A stretch of DNA of 43,904 nucleotides, from positions 1 to 43,904 of the forward strand of contig CASDXG010000109.1 of NCBI GenBank assembly GCA_949285025.1, in the 5' to 3' direction. Shown here in pieces: positions 27,056 through 35,057 of this stretch. Origin of the DNA: an uncultured Bacteroides sp. GTDB lineage: Bacteria; Bacteroidota; Bacteroidia; Bacteroidales; Bacteroidaceae. Under the pieces are notes generated by a model. It was not told where the DNA came from and did not search any database. It was given only the letters and a program-made list of their open reading frames with translations. Numbering within the stretch: the stretch's first letter is position 1; the number at the start of each line of letters is the position of its first letter. The position numbers and the translations under genes are program-made.

Positions 27056-27066
27056 TTAAAAAACGG

Positions 27067-28509
27067 ATGGCAGAACAATCGCTTAAAGATCGAACAGCCA
27101 AAGGGTTGTTTTGGGGTGGTATCAGCAATAGTACCCAACAAGCACTGAATCTGATATTCGGAATTTTTCTTGCACGCCTGCTCAATGACTCCGATTACGG
27201 AATGGTAGGCATGCTTACAATCTTCTCTTTGATTGCAGGTTCGCTACAAGAAAGTGGTTTCATCGCTGCCTTAGTAAATAAAAAAACAATAACGCACGAG
27301 GATTTTAATGCCGTTTTCTGGTTCTGTTCCGGCATAAGCCTCGTGCTTTATATTCTGCTTTATCTTTGTGCCCCGCTCATCGCCGCATTCTATGGCAACG
27401 AAGAACTGATTCCTTTAGCACGTTATTCGTTCCTCAGTTTCTTTATTTCCAGTTTAGGAATCGCACACAGTGCCTACCTCTTTCGGAATCTGATGGTGAA
27501 ACAACGTGCCGTTTCCTACATCACGGCATTAATCGTTTCCGGCACATCCGGCATTATCCTCGCTTACAATGGATTCTCATATTGGGGAATCGCCACACAA
27601 AATCTGATTTATATTCTCATTACCAACAGTCTCTTCTGGTATTTCTCAAAATGGCGTCCTTCCTTTCATATTGACTTTTCCCCACTGAAAGGAATGATCG
27701 GATTCAGTTCGAAACTATTGATAACGAACATATTCAACCATATAAACAACAATATTTTCGCAATCATTTTAGGACGATATTACTCGGAAAGGGAAGTAGG
27801 ACAGTTCAACCAAGCAAATAAATGGAATTATATCGGGCATTCTTTCATCACAGGCATGGTAAATAATGTAGCACAACCCGTATTTTCCCACATAACAGAC
27901 GATAATATCCGTCAACAAAGAGCTTTCCGGAAATTACTGAGATTTACGGCTTTTGTATCTTTCCCTGCCATGTTCGGACTGTCTTTTATCGCACCGGAAC
28001 TGATTACTATCGCCATTACAGACAAATGGCTCCCCAGTGCCTATATACTGCAAATACTTGCAGTAGGAGGAGCCTTTCTTCCTATTGCAGTTCTTTATTC
28101 GAACTTGCTCATCAGCAAAGGGAAATCCAATATCTACATGTGGAATACAATCCTGTTAGGGAGCTTGCAGTTTTTAATCATGCTCCTGCTTAACCGATAC
28201 GGAATCAGTACCATGCTGCTCGTATATATATCGGTCAATATTTTATGGCTCTTTATCTGGCATTATTTCGTTCAAAAAGAAATCGGTTATCCGCTTTCAA
28301 GCGCATTTAAAGATATATTCCCTTTTGCCGGAATCGCCCTGTTTACGATGATTGCCACATTCTATATTACACAAAACATCACCAACATTTATCTGTTGAT
28401 AACTGCCAAGATTCTCATTGCGTTTTCCATTTATATCACAACCATGTGGGGTACACGCTCGAAAATCTTCAAGGAATGTCTTCAGTATCTCCGCCATAAA
28501 ACCGACTAA
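27067..28509 (+). CDS. Wzx-type polysaccharide flippase (MOP superfamily)
   Basis: A 480-residue polytopic membrane protein of the polysaccharide transport family (MOP superfamily), expected to flip undecaprenyl-linked glycan units across the inner membrane. It has about 14 hydrophobic helices. The N-terminal RTAKGLFWGGISNSTQQALNLIFGIFLARLL and the following SDYGMVGMLTIFSLIAGSLQESGFIAALV are characteristic. It is the first gene of the surface-glycan locus and lies 11 bases after metG. Its stop codon overlaps by 4 bases with that of the reversed glycosyltransferase gene. Confidence 0.9.
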   Translation: MAEQSLKDRTAKGLFWGGISNSTQQALNLIFGIFLARLLNDSDYGMVGMLTIFSLIAGSLQESGFIAALVNKKTITHEDFNAVFWFCSGISLVLYILLYLCAPLIAAFYGNEELIPLARYSFLSFFISSLGIAHSAYLFRNLMVKQRAVSYITALIVSGTSGIILAYNGFSYWGIATQNLIYILITNSLFWYFSKWRPSFHIDFSPLKGMIGFSSKLLITNIFNHINNNIFAIILGRYYSEREVGQFNQANKWNYIGHSFITGMVNNVAQPVFSHITDDNIRQQRAFRKLLRFTAFVSFPAMFGLSFIAPELITIAITDKWLPSAYILQILAVGGAFLPIAVLYSNLLISKGKSNIYMWNTILLGSLQFLIMLLLNRYGISTMLLVYISVNILWLFIWHYFVQKEIGYPLSSAFKDIFPFAGIALFTMIATFYITQNITNIYLLITAKILIAFSIYITTMWGTRSKIFKECLQYLRHKTD

Positions 28510-29351
28510 ACATTTCCACCTTTTTGCACAATTGTCAAGGGAATATTCCCTAAACGTGCCGCCAAATCAGAAAAAGAACTTTGAAAAGATCCGTATATCT
28601 TCTGCGTATACGATAATGCATACATATCAACAATCCCATCCCGGATACCGGATTCTGTACTCCTATCGGCCGGATTTTCAGAATATAGCAAAATGTTCCC
28701 GTAGCGTTTCCTCATCTGGGTTTTCACCTCTTCCGAATCTGTCGCAAGAAATATCTGTAAATCATCGTGCAAGCATCGTTCTTCATCCAGAAATTTATAA
28801 AAGCCCGACAACGGACTTCTCTCGATTGAAGCCACATGATCTGTACGACGGATATGCACTCCAACCGTATAACCGGAAAACTCTCCGCACTTCCGGTTGA
28901 TTTCGTTTCTCACATTCGCTTTCGGGCGGAATAATTCCCTTAACAAATCATTCCCGAATGGATAAAATTCCGTGTAAGAAGCCATATAAACACGACCGGA
29001 AGACATCCATCCTCTAAAATCGAAACCTCCGGCACATAACGGGCTGATCTCACGCTCATAAAGGCATGAGTCAAAAATAATCTTCTGAAACAAACGCGGT
29101 ACCCTCAGATTCTTTCTGCGAGGACGCCCGAATAACAAATGATCTTTCCACCCGGCATCCCTCAGTATTACAACACCCGGTATATTAAATGACTCAAACA
29201 AAACATCAAAACGAGCATTCAATGCCCAGTCGCAAAACCAGACAATCTTCAACATACGACCGGTCTCTTTCGCTAAATGCACAGCAGACGCAATCGAACG
29301 CATACGGTTTGCAAGACCGCCTACCGGAACAAACAACCATTCTTGTCTCAT
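28506..29351 (-). CDS. NodZ/GT11-like glycosyltransferase, reversed in the locus
   Basis: A 281-residue protein that resembles fucosyltransferases of the NodZ/FUT8/GT11 superfamily. The N-terminal GGLANRMRSIASA at about 11-23 is like the GGLGNR nucleotide-sugar loop. HIRRTDH at 166-172 matches the HxRRxD motif that binds the GDP part of GDP-fucose. FLATDSEEV (201-209) and YGSFQSSFSDLAA (253-265) match later blocks of that fold. A GDP-fucose donor is therefore likely but the acceptor cannot be guessed. It is the only gene of the locus on the minus strand. Its upstream spacer holds only a near-match to a promoter box. It could be a relic of rearrangement or of horizontal entry. Confidence 0.72.
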   Translation of the reverse strand: MRQEWLFVPVGGLANRMRSIASAVHLAKETGRMLKIVWFCDWALNARFDVLFESFNIPGVVILRDAGWKDHLLFGRPRRKNLRVPRLFQKIIFDSCLYEREISPLCAGGFDFRGWMSSGRVYMASYTEFYPFGNDLLRELFRPKANVRNEINRKCGEFSGYTVGVHIRRTDHVASIERSPLSGFYKFLDEERCLHDDLQIFLATDSEEVKTQMRKRYGNILLYSENPADRSTESGIRDGIVDMYALSYTQKIYGSFQSSFSDLAARLGNIPLTIVQKGGNV

Positions 29352-29412
29352 GACTTCTCAATGTAAATACAATCTTCACTTTGCAAAATAAATAACTTCA
29401 TATCAAAATCAT

Positions 29413-29420
29413 TACTTTTG
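29413..29420 (+). promoter_or_regulatory. -7 box for the GT2 gene
   Basis: TACTTTTG is an exact TAnnTTTG match 26 bases before the ATG. It lies in the spacer between two divergently oriented genes. Confidence 0.55.
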
Positions 29421-29445
29421 CAACAAAAAATATCAGTATCATATC

Positions 29446-30450
29446 ATGAACGAATGTCCGAACCTGCAAGAAAGCGTATCAATAATCATGTGCACCTATA
29501 ACGGAGAAAAATATCTCCGCGCCCAAATCGAATCGATTCTTGCGCAGACATATCCGATTCATGAATTCATCATTCAGGACGATTGTTCCTCAGACAACAC
29601 TCCTGCCATTGTCAAAGAATATGCCGGACATTACCCTTTCATCCATTTTTTCTCCAATAGTACTAATAAAGGAGTGAATGAAAATTTCTTCTCTGCCATA
29701 GCGCGTGCTTCAGGAAAATACATCGCTATTGCCGATCAGGATGATATTTGGGAACCGGATAAAATCGCATTGCAAATCAAACATATCGGAACACATTTAA
29801 TGTGTGCCGTACGAAGCGAGCCTTTTTCCGAAGACGGTTCTCCGATACGCATAGACAAACGCGAACCGAATTGCCATCTGCTGCGCATGCTTTACGTAGG
29901 AGGTATTCTACCCGGACACTGTCTTCTGTTCCGACGGACACTGTTGGACAAACTCCCTGACCTGTCAGATTTCATCGTATACCGTTGCTATGATATTATC
30001 TTGTCTATGACAGCCGCAGCATTCAATGACATCGTTTATATAAATAAAACGCTGGTGCACCAACGTCGTCACGGGCATGCAGCCACATACACTCCACCAT
30101 CCGACAACCGGAAAACATTATCCAATTTTATCCGACAAGGGTGGCTGTCTTTCCAACTGTATCGTGAACTGAAACCCGTAATGAGAGAACGTTTCAAACA
30201 TACGCTTCAGTTCTTGAGAGCAATCCCTTCTTCCTCACAAGACCTGCAAGATGCCATCCACATGTGCCGACTCCAATCGTCTGCATCTCCTGCCGACATG
30301 CTCAGACTCTCTTTCTTTTGCCTAAAGCACAAAAACAAGTTGTTTTATTCGAAAGAAGGAAAAGGACTGATAACCTCCTTACGTGCAATCTACTTTCCTA
30401 TATCCGCTGCCGTATATTTTCGCATGTTCAGTCGAAAATATAAGTTTTAA
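29446..30450 (+). CDS. GT2-family glycosyltransferase (first)
   Basis: A 334-residue GT-A-fold transferase. SIIMCTYNGEKYLRAQIESIL (about 12-32) is the N-terminal donor-binding segment. FIIQDDCSSDNTP holds the first Asp pair, and the DxD-like acceptor/metal motif ADQDDIWEPDKI is at 96-107. The C-terminal half is family-specific: it contains a long helix and a histidine-rich HQRRHGHAATY that resembles rhamnosyl- and related transferases. It has a promoter of its own and is followed by a separate promoter for the CDP-ribitol synthase-like gene. The donor is unknown. Confidence 0.88.
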   Translation: MNECPNLQESVSIIMCTYNGEKYLRAQIESILAQTYPIHEFIIQDDCSSDNTPAIVKEYAGHYPFIHFFSNSTNKGVNENFFSAIARASGKYIAIADQDDIWEPDKIALQIKHIGTHLMCAVRSEPFSEDGSPIRIDKREPNCHLLRMLYVGGILPGHCLLFRRTLLDKLPDLSDFIVYRCYDIILSMTAAAFNDIVYINKTLVHQRRHGHAATYTPPSDNRKTLSNFIRQGWLSFQLYRELKPVMRERFKHTLQFLRAIPSSSQDLQDAIHMCRLQSSASPADMLRLSFFCLKHKNKLFYSKEGKGLITSLRAIYFPISAAVYFRMFSRKYKF

Positions 30451-30482
30451 CAGCGAAGTCCAACATTTCTCCCAGACTTTAT

Positions 30483-30490
30483 TACCTTTG
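30483..30490 (+). promoter_or_regulatory. -7 box for the CDP-ribitol synthase-like gene
   Basis: TACCTTTG is an exact TAnnTTTG match 33 bases after the GT2 stop and 18 bases before the ATG, giving a leader of about 12 bases. It implies an independently controlled sub-operon. Confidence 0.6.
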
Positions 30491-30508
30491 CATAAAGAAG
30501 GGAATAGC

Positions 30509-31882
30509 ATGAAAAAAAACGTAGCAGTCATATTGGCCGGAGGCATAGGCAGTCGTCTGGGACTCTCCACACCAAAGCAGTTTTTCAAGGTTGCCGGTAA
30601 GATGGTGGTAGAACATACAATTGATATTTTCGAGAAAAATACCAACATCCATGAAATCGCAATCGTATCAAATCCATTTTATATCGCTGAATTCGAAAAT
30701 TTAATATTAAAAAACGGATGGAAAAAAGTAAAGAAAATCCTGAGAGGCGGCAACGAACGATATGAATCAAGCCTATCGGCTATCACGGCTTACAGCTCCG
30801 ACAATGATATAAACCTTATATTTCACGATGCTGTGCGCCCTTTAGTCAGCCAAAGAATCATCAATGATGTTATCAATGCACTGGATCTTTACAATGCAAT
30901 CGACGTAGCACTTCCATCGGCCGACACAATCATTGAGGTAAATGGCGATTTCATCCGCCAGATACCTGACCGTTCTTCTCTAAAACGCGGACAAACACCT
31001 CAAGCATTTTCCCTCGAGACTATCCGTAAAGCATATGAAATCGCACTGAAAGATCCCGATTTCAAAGTCACGGATGACTGCGGAGTAGTAAAAAAATATC
31101 TCCCGGATGTTCCTATATATGTAGTGACGGGTGAAGAAAGCAACATGAAACTCACCTACAAAGAAGACACCTATCTGTTGGATAAATTCTTCCAACTGCG
31201 GAAAAGCGACCTATCCGGTGAGACAATCCCCCTCCATATACTGGAAAATAAAACAGCTGTGATCTTCGGAGGAAGCTATGGCATCGGAGCAGAAATAGCC
31301 CGCAATCTAAAAGACGCAGGCGCAGATGTATATAATTTTTCCCGCAGCCTTAACCACATCGATGTGGGAGATCGCCGGAGTGTTGCATCCGCTCTCCGGC
31401 AAGTTTACGAAAAAAAGAAATGCATCGACTACATTATCAACACTGCAGGAAAACTGGATAAAGAGCCACTGATGACAATGACTTATGAAGTCATTGCAGA
31501 AACTGTACAAACCAATTATATGGGAACTGTCAACGTTGCCCTTGAAGCTTATCGCTACTTAAAGGAAAGCAAAGGAAAACTATTGTTCTTTACATCCAGT
31601 TCCTACACACGCGGAAGAGCCTTCTACAGCATATATTCTTCCACAAAAGCTGCTATTGTCAATTTTGTCCAGGCCATTGCACAAGAATGGGAAGGCACCG
31701 GCATCTGTGTTAACTGCATCAATCCGGAGCGAACAAAAACTCCCATGAGAACACGGAACTTCGGGAATGAACCGGAAAGCACTCTCCTTTCTGCAGCAGA
31801 AGTAGCCCAAACAACACTGAAAGTATTGGCATCCGATTATACCGGTCAAGTTATTGACATTAAAAAGAAGCATTATGAATAA
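30509..31882 (+). CDS. Fused cytidylyltransferase-SDR enzyme, probable CDP-ribitol synthase
   Basis: A 457-residue two-domain protein. Residues 1-235 are an IspD/TarI-type cytidylyltransferase: LAGGIGSRLGLSTPKQF at 9-25 (the CTP-binding loop), HDAVRPL at 106-112, TPQAFSLE and KVTDDCGVV at 187-194, NMKLTYKEDTYLL near 212-224. Residues about 245-457 are a short-chain dehydrogenase: GGSYGIG at 254-260 (NADP-binding), NTAG at 311-314, TSSS at 362-365 and the catalytic YSSTK at 376-380, so all catalytic positions are intact. This order matches Haemophilus Acs1/Bcs1, which reduces ribulose 5-phosphate to ribitol 5-phosphate and then forms CDP-ribitol. An isoprenoid IspD role is unlikely because IspD lacks the SDR domain. 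The reading frame extends upstream to 30383, but the ATG at 30509 follows the promoter and begins the conserved domain. It overlaps the LicD gene by 8 bases. Confidence 0.87.
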   Translation: MKKNVAVILAGGIGSRLGLSTPKQFFKVAGKMVVEHTIDIFEKNTNIHEIAIVSNPFYIAEFENLILKNGWKKVKKILRGGNERYESSLSAITAYSSDNDINLIFHDAVRPLVSQRIINDVINALDLYNAIDVALPSADTIIEVNGDFIRQIPDRSSLKRGQTPQAFSLETIRKAYEIALKDPDFKVTDDCGVVKKYLPDVPIYVVTGEESNMKLTYKEDTYLLDKFFQLRKSDLSGETIPLHILENKTAVIFGGSYGIGAEIARNLKDAGADVYNFSRSLNHIDVGDRRSVASALRQVYEKKKCIDYIINTAGKLDKEPLMTMTYEVIAETVQTNYMGTVNVALEAYRYLKESKGKLLFFTSSSYTRGRAFYSIYSSTKAAIVNFVQAIAQEWEGTGICVNCINPERTKTPMRTRNFGNEPESTLLSAAEVAQTTLKVLASDYTGQVIDIKKKHYE

Positions 31883-32687
31883 CCCTTTTCTCGAAGAATA
31901 TAAAAGGAGAAATCTGAGAGCCTGCCAGTTAAAGCAATTGTCTATTCTGGAAGAGATTGACAGCATCTGTAAACAACATGACATTCCATATTGGCTGGAC
32001 GGAGGAACTCTTCTGGGAGCGGTGCGCCATCAAGGATTTATCCCTTGGGATGACGACATAGACATTGCAATGCGTGCCGAAGATTTACAACGTTTCGTCC
32101 GGATTGCTCCGGGAGAATTAAACAAGAATCTCTTTCTGCAAACAAAGGAAAGCGATCCTGCACATAAAGAACCGATAATCAAAGTAAGAGACCTCAATTC
32201 CTTGTATATCGAAAACGGTGATGATTTCAATGCAACATACCAAAAAGGATTATTCGTTGACATATTCCCTTTCATCGATTATCCGGACATTCCCCGCGCA
32301 TGGGTCAGATTTTTGACAAGAAGCATTTCTGTAAGTTACTCCATACTTGGGAAAGCCCATTACTACTCATTCAGGGCTTTTGCAGAATTCTTCTGGTTTG
32401 GATTTAAATACATTGCCTGCCAATCAATATGGCATATGATTTCTTTCTGCCGGCCTAAAAAAACTTTTATATCAAATATCCCCATCAATAACGGATATGG
32501 CATTATGCACCGGAAAGATTCGCTTTTCCCTTTAAACGAAATCACTTTTGAAGGAAAAACATTTCCCGCGCCCCATAATCCGGATCTTTACTTGAAAGAT
32601 CTTTATGCGAACTATATGAACATACCTCCCGAAGAGAAAAGAAAAATACATGCCGTATATATTCATCCGGAACTAATTAAAAGCTGA
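31875..32687 (+). CDS. LicD-family phosphotransferase (candidate ribitol-phosphate transferase)
   Basis: A 270-residue LicD/fukutin-superfamily protein. The hallmark is in full: LDGGTLLGAVRHQGFIPWD at 41-59, continuing DDIDIAM, with the metal-binding Asp cluster DDDID at about 59-63. The C-terminal half has the family-like FPAPHNPDLYLKDLYANYM. LicD proteins transfer a phospho-alcohol from a CDP-activated donor, usually phosphocholine in bacteria, and in animals fukutin and FKRP of this superfamily transfer ribitol phosphate. The ATG at 31875 overlaps the end of the CDP-ribitol synthase-like gene by 8 bases, which implies translational coupling and suggests the donor is CDP-ribitol. This substrate is inferred from context and not shown. 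An upstream in-frame TTG at 31854 is less likely. The N-terminus has no signal peptide, so the enzyme is cytoplasmic. Confidence 0.88.
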   Translation: MNNPFLEEYKRRNLRACQLKQLSILEEIDSICKQHDIPYWLDGGTLLGAVRHQGFIPWDDDIDIAMRAEDLQRFVRIAPGELNKNLFLQTKESDPAHKEPIIKVRDLNSLYIENGDDFNATYQKGLFVDIFPFIDYPDIPRAWVRFLTRSISVSYSILGKAHYYSFRAFAEFFWFGFKYIACQSIWHMISFCRPKKTFISNIPINNGYGIMHRKDSLFPLNEITFEGKTFPAPHNPDLYLKDLYANYMNIPPEEKRKIHAVYIHPELIKS

Positions 32688-32691
32688 CACC

Positions 32692-33708
32692 ATGAAACCT
32701 GCACTTGTAGACGTATCAGTCTTAATTCTGTTTTTTAATCGTCCTAAACAGTTGGGACAAGTTTTCGAACAAATAAAGAAAGCCCGGCCGTCACGCTTAT
32801 TCTTATATCAGGACGGAGCCAGGAACGAACAGGATTTACCCGACATGAAAGCCTGCCGCCAAATTACAGAAGATATAGACTGGGAATGTGAAGTGCACCG
32901 AAACTATCAGCAAAAAAATAGCGGATGCGATCCATCCAACTACCTCGCACAAAAATGGGCATTCTCACTTACCGACAAATGTATCGTATTTGAAGATGAC
33001 AGTATCCCGTCAGTCAGTTTCTTCCGTTTTTGTAAAGAGATGCTTGACCGCTATGAAAACGATACACGCATCAGTATGATTGCCGGTTTCAACAACGAAG
33101 AAATTACCAAAGACGTGACAGGCGATTATTTCTTCGCCTCGACCTTTTCCATCTGGGGGTGGGCAAGTTGGCGCAGAGTTATCGATCTTTGGGATGAAAC
33201 ATACGCATTCCTCAATGATAAGCCTTCGATGTTTTTACTAAATAACCTGATAAATGAACGAAAATACAGGCGCGATTTCCTTCCTATGTGCCGCTCGCAC
33301 CAAAAAAGCGGAAAAGCATTCTACGAAACTATTTTTTACGCATCAATACTTCTAAACTCAGGATTAAGTATCGTTCCCACAAAAAATATGATAACAAATC
33401 TCGGAGCGACCGACTCTTCTACTCATTTTACAGGTTCCATCCGCACTATGCCTCGAGGATATCGGCGTATATTTACGATGAAACGCCATGAAATAAACTT
33501 TCCCATATGCCATCCTCCTTATATAATAGAGCATACAGCCTACAAAAACAGAGTCTATCGAATCATGGGATGGCGTCATCCGTTCATAAAAATATACCGT
33601 TCTTTTGAAGAACTCTTACTGAATCTTCGTTACGGTAATTTCAAAACTATCGGAAAAGCTGTCAAAAACCGCGTCAACATATGGACAGGAAACAAACAAT
33701 ATCAATAA
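32692..33708 (+). CDS. GNT-I-like (EDD motif) glycosyltransferase
   Basis: A 338-residue nucleotide-diphospho-sugar transferase of GT-A fold. VDVSVLILFFNRPKQLGQVFEQI (about 6-28) is the donor-binding start, similar to the beginning of the GNT-I/GT13 group, and LFLYQDGAR follows. VFEDDSIPSVSFFRFC (99-114) contains the EDD metal motif typical of GT13. FSIWGWASWRRVIDLWD is a motif shared by a large bacterial relative family. It follows the LicD gene by 4 bases. Donor and acceptor are unknown, and placement in GT13 is based on motifs only. Confidence 0.75.
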   Translation: MKPALVDVSVLILFFNRPKQLGQVFEQIKKARPSRLFLYQDGARNEQDLPDMKACRQITEDIDWECEVHRNYQQKNSGCDPSNYLAQKWAFSLTDKCIVFEDDSIPSVSFFRFCKEMLDRYENDTRISMIAGFNNEEITKDVTGDYFFASTFSIWGWASWRRVIDLWDETYAFLNDKPSMFLLNNLINERKYRRDFLPMCRSHQKSGKAFYETIFYASILLNSGLSIVPTKNMITNLGATDSSTHFTGSIRTMPRGYRRIFTMKRHEINFPICHPPYIIEHTAYKNRVYRIMGWRHPFIKIYRSFEELLLNLRYGNFKTIGKAVKNRVNIWTGNKQYQ

Positions 33709-33767
33709 TCCTACAAAAAGAACAAAGAATTAATCTAAAGAAACAGCTATCGAAGAAGAAAAAAACG

Positions 33768-33775
33768 TAACTTTA
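33768..33775 (+). promoter_or_regulatory. Possible -7 box for the GT4 gene
   Basis: TAACTTTA differs from TAnnTTTG at the last base, 19 bases before the GT4 ATG. The 86-base gap between the GNT-I-like and GT4 genes is the longest inside this part of the locus, so a weak internal promoter is plausible. Confidence 0.25.
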
Positions 33776-33794
33776 CAGAAACTTTTACCCGAGC

Positions 33795-35057
33795 ATGAGA
33801 GTATTGATGATCAACACCTCCGAACGGATAGGAGGAGCAGCTATTGCGGCAAATCGGCTTATGGAAGCACTAAAAAACAACGGCATTAAAGCTAAAATGT
33901 TAGTGCGGGACAAACAAACCGACAATGTAACAGTTGTGGCCTTACGGAAATCGTGGCTAAGAATCTGGCAATTCGTATGGGAAAGAATCGTTATCTGGAG
34001 CAAAAACCGGTTTAAAAAACACAATTTATTTGCCGTAGACATTGCCAATACCGGCACAGATATCACCTCATTACCCGAATTTCAACAGGCTGATGTCATC
34101 CACTTTCATTGGATAAATCAAGGAATGCTTTCATTGAAAAACCTGCAGCAGATTATTAATTCAGGAAAGCCGATTGTATGGACACTTCACGACATGTGGC
34201 CGATTACCGGCATCTGTCATTACGCAAACGACTGCACACGCTATGAGACTCATTGTTTCAATTGCCCGCTTCTTTATAAAAGTTCCAAAAAAGATTTATC
34301 TTACCACACTTTTAAAAAGAAACAACTCCTATACAAAAAGACAAACATTACATTTATAGCCTGTAGCCAATGGCTGGAAAATCTGGCACGGCAAAGTGCA
34401 TTGATAACGGGGCAGGAAATCACCAATATCCCTAACCCCATAAACACGAACTTATTCCGCCCACAAAATAAAGCCTTCGCACGTAAGAAACTCCACCTTC
34501 CTGCCGACAAAAAGCTATTGCTTTTCAACTCAGTAAAAACCACAGACAAGCGAAAAGGCATAACATATCTGATCGAAGCCTGCAGAATTTTAGAGAATAC
34601 GCACCCTGAATTCTGCCGTAATTTGGGAATCGTTATTGTCGGAAAAGAATCACAACAATACAAAAATGTCTTTCCTTTTCCTCTTTTTTGCATGGACTTT
34701 ACAAGTAACGAACACGTATTGGTCGACCTATATAACGCAGCCGATATATTTATCAGCCCCTCTGTCCAGGACAATCTACCGAACACAATCGTAGAAGCCA
34801 TGTCGTGCGGAATACCATGTATCAGTTTCAACGTAGGAGGAATTCCGCAAATGATCGACCATTTGCACAACGGTTACGTAGCACAATATAAATCTTCAGA
34901 AGATTTAGCCAACGGCGTTTATTGGTCTCTTGCCGAAAGCAATTATCAGATACTAAGTGAAGAGGCACGAAGAAAGGCGGTTAACACTTATTCAGAGCAC
35001 ATTATCGCCATGAAGTATATCAGGATTTATAACCATATAACAGGAAATCATGCGTAA
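33795..35057 (+). CDS. GT4-family glycosyltransferase
   Basis: A 420-residue GT-B-fold transferase. The N-terminal nucleotide-fold segment RVLMINTSERIGGAAIAANRL is like WcaC-type colanic acid transferases. A cysteine group at about 139-155 (CHYANDCTRYETHCFNC) is a family hallmark that probably binds a metal. The C-terminal donor-binding domain has SPSVQDNLPNTIVEAMSCGIP (about 320-340) with the E-x7-E type motif. Its end overlaps the next GT2 gene by 8 bases, so the two are coupled. Confidence 0.9.
   Translation: MRVLMINTSERIGGAAIAANRLMEALKNNGIKAKMLVRDKQTDNVTVVALRKSWLRIWQFVWERIVIWSKNRFKKHNLFAVDIANTGTDITSLPEFQQADVIHFHWINQGMLSLKNLQQIINSGKPIVWTLHDMWPITGICHYANDCTRYETHCFNCPLLYKSSKKDLSYHTFKKKQLLYKKTNITFIACSQWLENLARQSALITGQEITNIPNPINTNLFRPQNKAFARKKLHLPADKKLLLFNSVKTTDKRKGITYLIEACRILENTHPEFCRNLGIVIVGKESQQYKNVFPFPLFCMDFTSNEHVLVDLYNAADIFISPSVQDNLPNTIVEAMSCGIPCISFNVGGIPQMIDHLHNGYVAQYKSSEDLANGVYWSLAESNYQILSEEARRKAVNTYSEHIIAMKYIRIYNHITGNHA

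Noticed and set aside
30383-30508. N-terminal extension of the CDP-ribitol synthase-like reading frame
   Set aside because: It overlaps the end of the GT2 gene and runs through the promoter box at 30483. The conserved domain begins at the ATG at 30509.
30509-31240. Isoprenoid IspD as the function of the cytidylyltransferase domain
   Set aside because: The fused SDR domain, the surface-glycan context and the adjacent LicD gene fit CDP-polyol synthesis better than the methylerythritol pathway.
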